A stretch of DNA of 64,000 bases from SVQP01 sp045587385 (GTDB taxonomy: Bacteria > Bacillota > Clostridia > Oscillospirales > CAG-272), in contig JAZNCE010000147.1 of assembly GCA_045587385.1 (NCBI GenBank), positions 1 to 64,000 of the forward strand, written 5' to 3'. Positions 33,373 to 40,996 of the stretch are shown here, piece by piece. The notes beneath the pieces were generated by a model. That model saw nothing but the letters and a program-made list of their open reading frames with translations, had not been told where the DNA came from and made no database searches. The position numbers and the translations under genes are program-made. Position 1 is the first letter of the stretch. Every line of letters begins with the position of its first letter.

Positions 33373-35199
33373 ATGGAATCGAATTTCAAGACTCTGGGCA
33401 AGGCAGCGCGGCTGTGGCGTTTCTTGCGCAGAAGCCGCTTGTGGTTTGCGCTGGGTATTACAAGCGCATTTATCATGACGGGGCTGGAAATGGTCTCTCC
33501 GCAGATCGTCAACTTCACGGTAGATAATCTGCTGTCGGACAAGCCTTGGGAAGCTCCGGGGTTGTTAGCGCCTTATATTGACGCGCCTGCAATGATCGCG
33601 TTTTTGCAGGATCGGCTGTGGCTGGTCGCCCTTGCGGTCATCGCCGTGGGCGGCTTATCGGTTGTTTGCCGTTTTTGCAATATGTATTTTAATAATAAGG
33701 GCGGCGAGAGCTTGGTCAAAACCATCCGTGACGATCTGTTTTCGCATATCGGCAAGCTGCCGCAGAGCTTTTACGCGCAGAACAAGACGGGGGATTTGAT
33801 TCAGCGTTCGACCTCGGACGTGGAAATGGTCAAAAATTTCGTGTCCGAGCAGCTGGTCCCCTTGTTCCGCGTGGTGATTTTGCTGACCGTGTCGCTGAGC
33901 GTCATGTTCGTCATGAATTATAAGCTGGCGCTGGTGTCGTTTGCGTTCGTGCCCATCGTGCTGACCTATTCCTTGGTGTTCCGTCACCATATCAGCAAGC
34001 ATTTTGAGGCTTGCGACGTCTGCGAGGGAGAGCTTTCGTCCATCGCGCAGGAAAATCTGACCGGCGTGCGCGTGGTGCGCGCGTTTGGCAGAGAGAAGAT
34101 CGAGATTGAAAAATTTGACGCCAAGAATAAGGAGTACGGGGACAGAAACGTGCGCCTGACCTGGCTGTTTACCTGGTTTTGGATCATCGGCGACTTTTTC
34201 TCGGGTATGCAGGTGCTGGCGGTGCTGGGCGTGGGCACGTATCTGTGCGTGGCGCAGGGCATGGAGCTGGGCGATCTGCTTGCATTCGTGACCTATAACG
34301 CCATGATGCTGTGGCCCGTGCGCTCGCTGGGACGTATCGTGTCCGAGATGAGTAAGGCAGGCGTGGCTTTGGGCAGAATCAATCACATTCTCAATACCGC
34401 TCCCGAGCTGCAGACAAAGCAGGTTGCAGAGCCGGACTTCGGCGGCGATATCGTGTTTGATCACGTCAGCTTTGCCTACGAAAAGGACGGTGCGCAGATC
34501 TTGCACGACGTGTCCTTTGAGGTCAAGGGAGGCAGCGTGATCGGTATCATGGGCGGTACGGGCTCGGGCAAGAGTACCTTGATGGGGCTTTTGGATCGCC
34601 TTTACGAGCTGGAGGACGGCAGCATTACCATCGGCGGCGTGCCGATTGCGTGCATTGACCGCGACACCCTGCATCGCCGCGTGGGATACGTGCTGCAGGA
34701 TACGTATCTGTTCTCGGGTACGATTGCGGAGAATATCTGTATGGGCACCGAGCGCGTGGATATGGACGTAGTCAAGCATGCAAGCGAGGTTGCTTGCTTT
34801 GACGGTGCGGTGAGTGAATTCAAGGACGGGTACGAAACCTTTGTGGGCGAGCGCGGTGTCACGCTTTCGGGCGGTCAGAAGCAGCGTTGTGCGATTGCCA
34901 GAATGCTGGCAACCAAGCCCGATATTATGATTTTTGACGATTCGCTTTCCGCTGTGGACAGCGAGACCGACGCAGCCATCCGTCGCGCGCTCAAGCGCGA
35001 ATTTGAGGGCTGTACGGTCATTTTGATCTCGCACCGCGTTACAACGCTGATGCATGCGGATAAGATCGTGGTCTTGGATGAAGGACGCGTTGCCGAAATG
35101 GGCACGCATGCAGAGCTGCTCGAGGGGGGTGGCATTTACAGCCGCGTTTGCAGCATGCAGGGGCGTGACGACGTCGTTGGTGGGGAGGTGACGGCATAA
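33373..35199 (+). CDS. ABC exporter half-transporter, degenerate-site subunit (second pair)
   Basis: A 608-residue B-family exporter subunit with six hydrophobic helices in the first 310 residues. The nucleotide-binding domain has Walker A GGTGSGKST, canonical signature LSGGQKQ, and IMIFDDSLSAVD in which Asp523 replaces the catalytic Glu; the H-loop His is kept (ISHRVTT). The pattern matches the BmrC/YheI-type member of heterodimeric multidrug exporters. AAAGGA lies about 10 bp before the ATG. It is followed by its partner with a TAATG overlap. The substrate is unknown. Confidence 0.94.
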   Translation: MESNFKTLGKAARLWRFLRRSRLWFALGITSAFIMTGLEMVSPQIVNFTVDNLLSDKPWEAPGLLAPYIDAPAMIAFLQDRLWLVALAVIAVGGLSVVCRFCNMYFNNKGGESLVKTIRDDLFSHIGKLPQSFYAQNKTGDLIQRSTSDVEMVKNFVSEQLVPLFRVVILLTVSLSVMFVMNYKLALVSFAFVPIVLTYSLVFRHHISKHFEACDVCEGELSSIAQENLTGVRVVRAFGREKIEIEKFDAKNKEYGDRNVRLTWLFTWFWIIGDFFSGMQVLAVLGVGTYLCVAQGMELGDLLAFVTYNAMMLWPVRSLGRIVSEMSKAGVALGRINHILNTAPELQTKQVAEPDFGGDIVFDHVSFAYEKDGAQILHDVSFEVKGGSVIGIMGGTGSGKSTLMGLLDRLYELEDGSITIGGVPIACIDRDTLHRRVGYVLQDTYLFSGTIAENICMGTERVDMDVVKHASEVACFDGAVSEFKDGYETFVGERGVTLSGGQKQRCAIARMLATKPDIMIFDDSLSAVDSETDAAIRRALKREFEGCTVILISHRVTTLMHADKIVVLDEGRVAEMGTHAELLEGGGIYSRVCSMQGRDDVVGGEVTA

Positions 35200-37022
35200 T
35201 GGCTGCAAAGCAACAAAAAAAGCGCAAGGGCTTGCCGTATCCCAAGGTGTTAGCCTTCTTCAAGCCCTATCTGTGGGCGTTCGGCGTGATGCTGGGGCTG
35301 GGAATTCTCAGCGGCGTGGTGGATATCTGCCTGCCTCTGTTCCAGGAATACGCCATTGCAAACTTTATTATTCCCGATACTCTGGACGGGCTTGGGATCT
35401 TCTGCCTTTGCTACGCGGGCTTTTTGCTGACGCGTATCGTGGGTGATTTTATCTCGTCCTATCAGACCGGCAGAATTGAAGTATTGATCGCAAGAGATAT
35501 GCGCGCTGCGTGCTTCAAGCATTTGCAGTCGCTGTCCTTCTCCTTCTTTAACCAGAACAGCGTTGGATATTTGCATTCCCGTATTATGAGTGACACCAGC
35601 CGTATCGGCGGCGTGGTGGCGTGGGATTTCATGAGCGGTGTGTGGAATTTGTCCTATCTTGTGGGCGCGGCTGTCGTTATGCTGCACCTGGATTGGAAGC
35701 TCGCGTTGTGCGTCATGGTCATCGTGCCCGTGCTTGCGCTGGGTGCTGCGCTGTTTGAGCGCAGATTGCGCAACCTCAATAAGGAGGTCAGAGAGCTCAA
35801 TTCGCAGATCTCGGGCAAGTTCAACGAAACCATTACCGGCTCGCGCACCGTGCGCGTACTGGGCGCGGAAGAGAAGATGAAGTCAAGCTTCTTTGCGCTG
35901 ACGGGTAAGATGAACAAAACCGCGGTCATGACCGCGCGCGTGCGCGCAAGCTTTATCTGTCTAATCGCATTCTCCACCTCGCTCGCTCTTGCCCTTGTGC
36001 TGTGGCGCGGCGGCTTGATCGCGCAAAAGGACATGATATTCCTTGCCAAGCTCTCGGTGTTCATGACCTATGCCATGAATATGATGGAGCAGGTGCAATG
36101 GATCGTCAACGCGCTGGCGGATATGATCTTCGTGCGCGTCAATATGGAGCGCGTGTCCAAGATCTTGGAGACCGAGTCCGACGTACCGGACAGCCCCGAG
36201 GTGGTGGCAAGGTACGGCGATACCTTCCATCCCAAGAGAGAAAATTGGGAGCCCCTTCACGGTGACATTACCTTTGAGGACGTGTCCTTTATGTACCCCG
36301 ACGGCAACGAATGGGTGCTGGAGCACTTTGATCTGCACGTACCCAAGGGCACTAACGTCGCCATCGTGGGCGAGACGGGCGCGGGCAAAAGTACGCTTGT
36401 CAACCTTGTCTGCCGCTTCTACGATCCCACCAAGGGTCGCGTGCTGATCGACGGCAGAGACGCCAAGGAGCGCAGCCAACTCTGGTTGCATTCCTCGCTT
36501 GGCTACGTATTGCAAACGCCGCACCTGTTCTCGGGCTCTATAGCCGAAAATTTGCGCTACGGCAACCCGAACGCTACCGAAGAGGAGATGGAAGCGGTGC
36601 TGCGCGAGATCGATGCCTGGCGTATTGTGGAGCGTATGGGCAAGGGTCTTGCAAGTGACGTGGGCGAGGGCGGTGATCTGCTCTCCACGGGCGAAAAGCA
36701 GCTGTTGTCGTTTGCGCGCGTCATGCTGGCAAATCCCTCGATTTTGGTGCTGGACGAGGCAACCTCGTCGGTGGACAGCAACACCGAGCAGCTGATTCAA
36801 AAGGCAACCGAGCGCGTCAGCAAGGGAAGAACCTGCTTTATGATCGCGCACCGCCTTTCCACCATCCGCTCGGCGGACATTATCCTTGCGGTCAAGGATG
36901 GCAAGATCATCGAGCGAGGCAGCCATGCAGATCTCATGGCGCAAAAGGGATATTATTACCGCCTGTACACCCGCCAATACGAGGACGAACAAACGTCCAT
37001 CGTGCTGGATAAGAAAGAATAA
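35199..37022 (+). CDS. ABC exporter half-transporter, catalytic-site subunit (second pair)
   Basis: A 607-residue partner starting within the upstream stop codon (TAATG). Six hydrophobic helices are followed by Walker A GETGAGKST, LVLDEATSS with catalytic Glu520, and H-loop IAHRLSTI. The signature is LSTGE (residue 495 on), a degenerate form. Together with the first subunit this leaves one complete and one incomplete ATP site, as in BmrCD/LmrCD. A terminator follows 12 bp after the stop codon. Confidence 0.94.
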   Translation: MAAKQQKKRKGLPYPKVLAFFKPYLWAFGVMLGLGILSGVVDICLPLFQEYAIANFIIPDTLDGLGIFCLCYAGFLLTRIVGDFISSYQTGRIEVLIARDMRAACFKHLQSLSFSFFNQNSVGYLHSRIMSDTSRIGGVVAWDFMSGVWNLSYLVGAAVVMLHLDWKLALCVMVIVPVLALGAALFERRLRNLNKEVRELNSQISGKFNETITGSRTVRVLGAEEKMKSSFFALTGKMNKTAVMTARVRASFICLIAFSTSLALALVLWRGGLIAQKDMIFLAKLSVFMTYAMNMMEQVQWIVNALADMIFVRVNMERVSKILETESDVPDSPEVVARYGDTFHPKRENWEPLHGDITFEDVSFMYPDGNEWVLEHFDLHVPKGTNVAIVGETGAGKSTLVNLVCRFYDPTKGRVLIDGRDAKERSQLWLHSSLGYVLQTPHLFSGSIAENLRYGNPNATEEEMEAVLREIDAWRIVERMGKGLASDVGEGGDLLSTGEKQLLSFARVMLANPSILVLDEATSSVDSNTEQLIQKATERVSKGRTCFMIAHRLSTIRSADIILAVKDGKIIERGSHADLMAQKGYYYRLYTRQYEDEQTSIVLDKKE

Positions 37023-37033
37023 TTTCATCAGAA

Positions 37034-37075
37034 AACCCCTTTGGTATTCCGGTACCAAAGGGGTTGTGTTTTTGC
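37034..37075 (+). terminator. Intrinsic terminator of the second ABC exporter operon
   Basis: Stem AACCCCTTTGGTA/TACCAAAGGGGTT (37034-37046, 37053-37065) followed by GTGTTTTT. A related stem closes the XRE gene at 38099. Confidence 0.9.
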
Positions 37076-37103
37076 GTCTCATGCATGCAATGCCAAAACG
37101 GAT

Positions 37104-37730
37104 TTACCACGTTTTGTCTTGATAAGGCGAGCTTTCAACGCCTTGTGCGCGTAATGCTTGAACCATCTTGTTCAATATGGGCGTGAAACATTTTTTGAAC
37201 AGTGCGGTATTGCCGAACATCCTGACAGCCGTCGGTGAAATTTGATAATAGGTATGAATAAACAGCCGCCCGTACCATGTTTTTGCCAAGGTATGATCGC
37301 GGAATCTGCGCAGCGTCCACACCTCCGGGCAGTCGTATGATCCGTAGATGCACGTTGCAACGTAGCAGCCACCGGGATTTCTGTATTTTTCATCACGCAG
37401 GGGCGGTATACCGGGGGCAAAATCAAAGCCGCTGTTGCTTTTACGTGATAGATAGTAGAGATTGAGGGTAAAAATCACGTCCTCGTCGGTCGCGTCAAAC
37501 GTGTAGGTGCGGGATTTGTATTTGTGAACACCGGAAGACGTTTTATAGAGTATTTCCACTCTGCATTGGTGTTCGCCTTGGGGGACTTGGATGCGCGTGC
37601 TCTCATTGGTTTGCAAAACGGTATGCCCGTCAATGATTAAATCAATAAGAACGGTATCTTCTCCCGTCCCCAAATCTTTTTCTAAAGCTTTATTCCAAAT
37701 ATAAAAGCCGAAATCCAGCCATTGAGCCAT
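37104..37730 (-). CDS. CFI-box-CTERM-type protein (208 aa)
   Basis: The N-terminal 110 residues are beta-rich and without recognised motif (ending near FTLNLYYLS). The C-terminal part carries the pattern known from CFI-box-CTERM proteins: CYVATCIYGSYDCPEVWTLR, then RFRDHTLAKTWYGRLFI and TYYQISPTAV. The function of that box is not established. There is no signal peptide. The start at 37730 has AGGAG at 8 bp spacing. The gene is divergent from a small XRE regulator, and the two promoters face each other and share GAGAT half-sites, so it is probably the regulator's target. Confidence 0.85.
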   Translation of the reverse strand: MAQWLDFGFYIWNKALEKDLGTGEDTVLIDLIIDGHTVLQTNESTRIQVPQGEHQCRVEILYKTSSGVHKYKSRTYTFDATDEDVIFTLNLYYLSRKSNSGFDFAPGIPPLRDEKYRNPGGCYVATCIYGSYDCPEVWTLRRFRDHTLAKTWYGRLFIHTYYQISPTAVRMFGNTALFKKCFTPILNKMVQALRAQGVESSPYQDKTW

Positions 37731-37796
37731 GCGGAATTCTCCTGAAATATAATGATTTGGTGTTAATCACGCAGTAAAAGTTTCTTGCGCATACAA

Positions 37797-37851
37797 ATAA
37801 TATCACGATATGAGATAAATGTCAATATCTCAATCCGAGATTTTATATAAT
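37797..37851. promoter_or_regulatory. Divergent promoters of the CFI-box gene and XRE gene with shared operator half-sites
   Basis: Minus strand: TTGACA (37820-37825), 17 bp spacer, TATTAT (37797-37802). Plus strand: TATAAT at 37846-37851 with a poor -35. Half-sites GAGATA (37812-37817), TATCTC (37826-37831) and GAGAT (37837-37841) lie inside the spacers of both promoters; the last two form ATCTC-N5-GAGAT. This is where the adjacent XRE protein would be expected to bind. Confidence 0.65.
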
Positions 37852-37878
37852 GGATATATAAAATCTTGAGGAGTGCTT

Positions 37879-38094
37879 ATGAGAATCAGAGATTTGAGAG
37901 AGGATCGGGATATCACGCAAAAGGAAATTGCAGCGTATTTGCACGTCAAGCAAAACACCTATTCGCAATATGAAAACGGGCAGCGGCAGCTGCCGATTGA
38001 GTGTCTGATCGCATTGGCGAAATTTTACAGCGTGTCCACCGATTATCTGCTCGGCTTGACCGATGACAAAGCATCTTATCCGTTGATCAAATAA
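37879..38094 (+). CDS. Small XRE-family regulator (71 aa)
   Basis: The protein is little more than a Cro/cI-type helix-turn-helix: DITQKEIAAYLHVKQNTYSQ, then YENGQRQLPIECLIALAKFY and STDYLLGLTD. GAGGAG precedes the ATG at 37879 by 5 bp; a GTG 6 bp earlier overlaps that site. It resembles the regulator at 16384-16680 in length and ending. Its divergent neighbour is the CFI-box gene, and half-sites in the shared promoter region suggest autoregulation together with control of that gene. Confidence 0.92.
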   Translation: MRIRDLREDRDITQKEIAAYLHVKQNTYSQYENGQRQLPIECLIALAKFYSVSTDYLLGLTDDKASYPLIK

Positions 38095-38098
38095 AGAA

Positions 38099-38135
38099 AC
38101 CCCTTTGGTGTCAAAAGCCAAAGGGGGTGGTTTTT
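38099..38135 (+). terminator. Terminator between the XRE gene and the thioesterase gene
   Basis: Stem ACCCCTTTGG/CCAAAGGGGGT (38099-38108, 38118-38128) followed by GGTTTTT. The other strand has TTTCTTTATTT, so it can also end the convergent thioesterase transcript. Confidence 0.8.
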
Positions 38136-38173
38136 ATGGTCCGAAGATTTCTGCGGTTCCCTCTTTCCCTACG

Positions 38174-38908
38174 TTATTCCATGTTTTGCAGATACAACTC
38201 CGCTTCCATGCAGGTCTTGCCGTCCTGGTTGACCACGCGGAAGAGGTAACCGTTCTCGCTTTCGGCACGGAAAATGGTCAGCACGTCGCCGTACGCTGCC
38301 TCGTGCAAATAGGAAAGAGAGAAGCCGCTGACAAACTTGCCAAGCATATCGGGCACGTAATCACACAGCATGTCGGGGTATTTGGTGTTGTTCATGTGCA
38401 TGTTGTAGTCAAGGTCGGAGTATCTGACCTCGCGTGTGCCAACCTCATCAAGCTGCGCGGAGGAGGTAATGCGCACGCGGCGGGGCAGCTCGCCCTTTTC
38501 AATGGCTGCGTCCTCGGGAAACTCTTTCGCTGCGGGAAAATCCTCTGCCTTGATAAAGGTGCGGTCGGCAAGATTGACCAATGCCCACTCGGAGGTAGCG
38601 CGGGCGAAGACCTTGCCCTCGTATTCAATTTCAAAGCAGCGGTTAAAGGCATAGCCGCGGGAGGGGGGGCACCAGGTATTGACCCAAATGCGGATATAGG
38701 GGGGCAGGGGCGCGTCAATGCTGACCTGAATGCGGCTCATGATAAAGCCGATGTTGTCGCGCTCGTGAATGGCGTCGAGATCCAGATCCATGGCGCGGCA
38801 CTGTCTGTTGGCGCATTCCTGCATGTACATCAGCACCTGCGAGGGACGAATGATCAAGTCGGGATCACAATCGTGCCACTTGGTCAGAAAATGTTCGGTA
38901 TGTTTCAT
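38174..38908 (-). CDS. Acyl-ACP thioesterase (FatA/FatB-like)
   Basis: Releases fatty acids from acyl carrier protein. The 244-residue double-hotdog protein has HDCDPDLIIRPSQVLMYMQE in the first hotdog, WVNTWCPPSRGYAFNRCFEI, ATSEWALVNL, and the active-site segment YSDLDYNMHMNNTKYPDM with the conserved Asp/Asn/His cluster in the second. GGAG precedes the ATG at 38908; a TTG 12 bp upstream lies over that site. It follows fba after a terminator, so its expression may come from read-through or a promoter I cannot see. Confidence 0.93.
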   Translation of the reverse strand: MKHTEHFLTKWHDCDPDLIIRPSQVLMYMQECANRQCRAMDLDLDAIHERDNIGFIMSRIQVSIDAPLPPYIRIWVNTWCPPSRGYAFNRCFEIEYEGKVFARATSEWALVNLADRTFIKAEDFPAAKEFPEDAAIEKGELPRRVRITSSAQLDEVGTREVRYSDLDYNMHMNNTKYPDMLCDYVPDMLGKFVSGFSLSYLHEAAYGDVLTIFRAESENGYLFRVVNQDGKTCMEAELYLQNME

Positions 38909-38918
38909 ATTTTTCTCC

Positions 38919-38953
38919 AAAAAGGAGCTGCCATTCTTTTGGATGACAGCTCC
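38919..38953 (-). terminator. Intrinsic terminator of fba
   Basis: Stem GGAGCTG/CAGCTCC (38924-38930, 38947-38953) with five T residues on the minus strand at 38919-38923, 8 bp after the fba stop. The 3' arm ends just before the thioesterase ribosome binding site. Confidence 0.7.
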
Positions 38954-38961
38954 GATGTTGA

Positions 38962-39897
38962 TTACAGGGTGTTAGAGGAACCCAGCACGTTCTTGATCTT
39001 GTGCTGCACCATCTTCTTGACTTCTGCTCTTGCAACGGTGAGGTAGCCGCGGGGGTCAAAGACCTCGGGCTGCTCGGTGAGCACGCGGCGAATGCCTGCG
39101 GTCATGGCAAGGCGGATGTCGGAGTCGATGTTGATCTTGCAAACTGCCATGGAAGCAGCCCGGCGCAGCATCTCCTCGGGAATGCCGATTGCGTCGGGCA
39201 TCTTGCCGCCCAGCGCGTTGATCTCACGAACGTACTCCTGAGGTACGGAAGAAGCACCGTGCAGTACGATGGGGAACTCGGGCAGTCTCTTTTCAATCTC
39301 TTCCAGCACGTCAAAGCGGAGCTGGGGCTTGGTGCCGGGCTTGAACTTATATGCGCCGTGGCTGGTGCCGATGGCGATTGCCAGAGAGTCAACGCCGGTG
39401 CGGGTGACGAATTCCTCAACCTCGTCGGGGTTGGTGAACATAGCGTCCTCTGCCTTGACCTTAACGTCGTCCTCAATGCCTGCCAGCTTGCCAAGCTCGC
39501 CTTCTACCACAACGCCGTGTGCGTGTGCGTATTCCACAACCTTGCGGGTCAGCGCAATGTTGTCCTCAAAGGAGTGGTGAGAGCCGTCGATCATAACCGA
39601 GGTAAAGCCACCGTCAATGCAAGCCTTGCAGATCTCAAAATCTGCACCGTGGTCGAGGTGGAGCGCGATATCTACGCCGGTGTCACGGATTGCAGCCTGT
39701 GCAAGACCCATGAGGTATTCGTGCTTTGCGTACTTACGTGCGCCTGCGGATACCTGCAGGATAACAGGGGACTTTTCCTCTGCTGCTGCTTCGGTGATCG
39801 CCTGGATGATCTCCATGTTGTTGATGTTGAAGGCACCGATTGCGTAACCGCCGCGGTAAGCCTTCTTGAACATTTCTGTAGTTGTTACAAGTGCCAT
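38962..39897 (-). CDS. fba: Class II fructose-bisphosphate aldolase
   Basis: Zinc-dependent cleavage of fructose 1,6-bisphosphate in glycolysis (311 residues). GYAIGAFNINNME, the zinc/active-site motif LHLDHGADFE, SVMIDGSHHSFEDNI, VEGELGKLAG and IVLHGASSVP are typical. The ATG at 39897 (MALVTTTEM) has GGAGGA upstream; the frame remains open further but without a start site. A promoter with 17 bp spacer is at 39932-39960 and a terminator follows. Confidence 0.96.
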   Translation of the reverse strand: MALVTTTEMFKKAYRGGYAIGAFNINNMEIIQAITEAAAEEKSPVILQVSAGARKYAKHEYLMGLAQAAIRDTGVDIALHLDHGADFEICKACIDGGFTSVMIDGSHHSFEDNIALTRKVVEYAHAHGVVVEGELGKLAGIEDDVKVKAEDAMFTNPDEVEEFVTRTGVDSLAIAIGTSHGAYKFKPGTKPQLRFDVLEEIEKRLPEFPIVLHGASSVPQEYVREINALGGKMPDAIGIPEEMLRRAASMAVCKINIDSDIRLAMTAGIRRVLTEQPEVFDPRGYLTVARAEVKKMVQHKIKNVLGSSNTL

Positions 39898-39931
39898 AGT
39901 GGGTAAATCCTCCGAAAATTTTTCTACGGAC

Positions 39932-39960
39932 ATTCTATCACAATTTGCAAAGAAAATCAA
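39932..39960 (-). promoter_or_regulatory. Sigma-A-type promoter of fba
   Basis: TTGATT (39955-39960), 17 bp spacer, TAGAAT (39932-39937), 34 bp before the start codon. Confidence 0.6.
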
Positions 39961-39986
39961 TAGAAAACGCACATTTTCACAAAAAT

Positions 39987-40391
39987 TTAACCCAAAACCT
40001 CGCCATGCCCCTCGCTGGAAGCTACCGCCGCACCGCCCTGCTGCGAACCAAGCCCGAAGCTGATGGCAATGGCGTTGTCCACGCGCTGCATGGCGTCGTC
40101 GTCCAGGTGTCCCATCTTTTCCTTCAAGCGGCGTTTGTCCAGGGTGCGGATCTGCTCCAAGAGGATGACCGAGTCCTTGGCAAGCCCCGCCTTGTCCGCG
40201 TAAATGTCAATGTGCGTGGGCAGGCGCGTCTTGCTCATGCGCGAGGTAATGGCAGCGGCAATGACGGTGGGGCTGTACTTGTTGCCCACGTCGTTTTGTA
40301 TGATCAGCACGGGGCGAAGTCCCCCTTGCTCCGAGCCCACAACGGGCGAAAGGTCTGCGTAGTAAATATCACCGCGTCTGACGGTTATCAT
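39987..40391 (-). CDS. ndoA: MazF/PemK-family mRNA interferase (EndoA-like)
   Basis: A 134-residue ribosome-independent endoribonuclease of the MazF fold. RRGDIYYADLSPVVGSEQGG, RPVLIIQNDVGN, PTVIAAAITSR and LLEQIRTLDKRRL match EndoA of Bacillus closely. The last 20 residues (a Gly/Ala/Ser-rich tail) go beyond the usual 116. No antitoxin gene precedes it: the upstream 600 bp hold only a hairpin element, and the only AbrB-type protein in the window is 23 kb away. GGGAGG precedes the ATG. Confidence 0.93.
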   Translation of the reverse strand: MITVRRGDIYYADLSPVVGSEQGGLRPVLIIQNDVGNKYSPTVIAAAITSRMSKTRLPTHIDIYADKAGLAKDSVILLEQIRTLDKRRLKEKMGHLDDDAMQRVDNAIAISFGLGSQQGGAAVASSEGHGEVLG

Positions 40392-40615
40392 GGTATGCCT
40401 CCCTGTATATGTTGATGTCGTATTCGTAGTATTACCAAAAGTGCCGCGTTTTAGTCACGGACGGATATATTGCAGTATATACAAGGAGGCGACAGAATGC
40501 GACAAAAAGAAGAGATGCCCCGGGGGGCTGCGGAAATAGCGGAATCATAAGCAAAACGAAAGTAGAAGTCATCAAGGCTTCTGCTTTCAGCTATTTGTGA
40601 TGCGAACACTCGCCC

Positions 40616-40851
40616 GTGTCATCCTGAGCGGAGCAACTATTTCACAGCAAGCTGTGAAATGTTGCGAAGTCGAACCCGACCAAAGGAGGGCGCGCGAAGC
40701 GCGGGATCTACGGGCGAATCATGTGCCCCTCGTAGATCCTCAAAACGCGTACAGCGTTTTGACTTTCAAAAATCAGCAATTTGTTGCAGATTTTTGAAAG
40801 TTCGACGCGAAAACACCCACACGGGGTGTTTTCTTGCTCAGGATGACACGA
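40616..40851. repeat. 236 bp element of consecutive hairpins with 15 bp terminal inverted repeats
   Basis: Perfect ends CGTGTCATCCTGAGC (40616-40630) and its complement (40837-40851) enclose six stem-loops one after another: CATTTCACAGC-type at about 40635-40665, GCGCGCGAAGCGCG, GATCTACG with CGTAGATC, AAAACGCGTACAGCGTTTT, ACTTTCAAAAATC with GATTTTTGAAAGT, and GAAAACACCC with GGGTGTTTTC. No coding region is supported. The 605 bp between ndoA and pyk hold this element, the pyk promoter and otherwise nothing I recognise. Confidence 0.85.
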
Positions 40852-40935
40852 GGGAGATTTAGCTTTTACCGCTATTTACGCAGCCCCATCGGGCAAAGTC
40901 GCGTCAAAACATGCAAAAAAACATCCCGTTTCCGC

Positions 40936-40964
40936 TTGAAAATGCGTGCGGGCTGTGTTATAAT
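40936..40964 (+). promoter_or_regulatory. Sigma-A-type promoter of pyk
   Basis: TTGAAA (40936-40941), 17 bp spacer, TATAAT (40959-40964), 33 bp before the start codon. Confidence 0.7.
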
Positions 40965-40996
40965 GAGGATAGAAATTTATATTTGGAGGCATTTTT

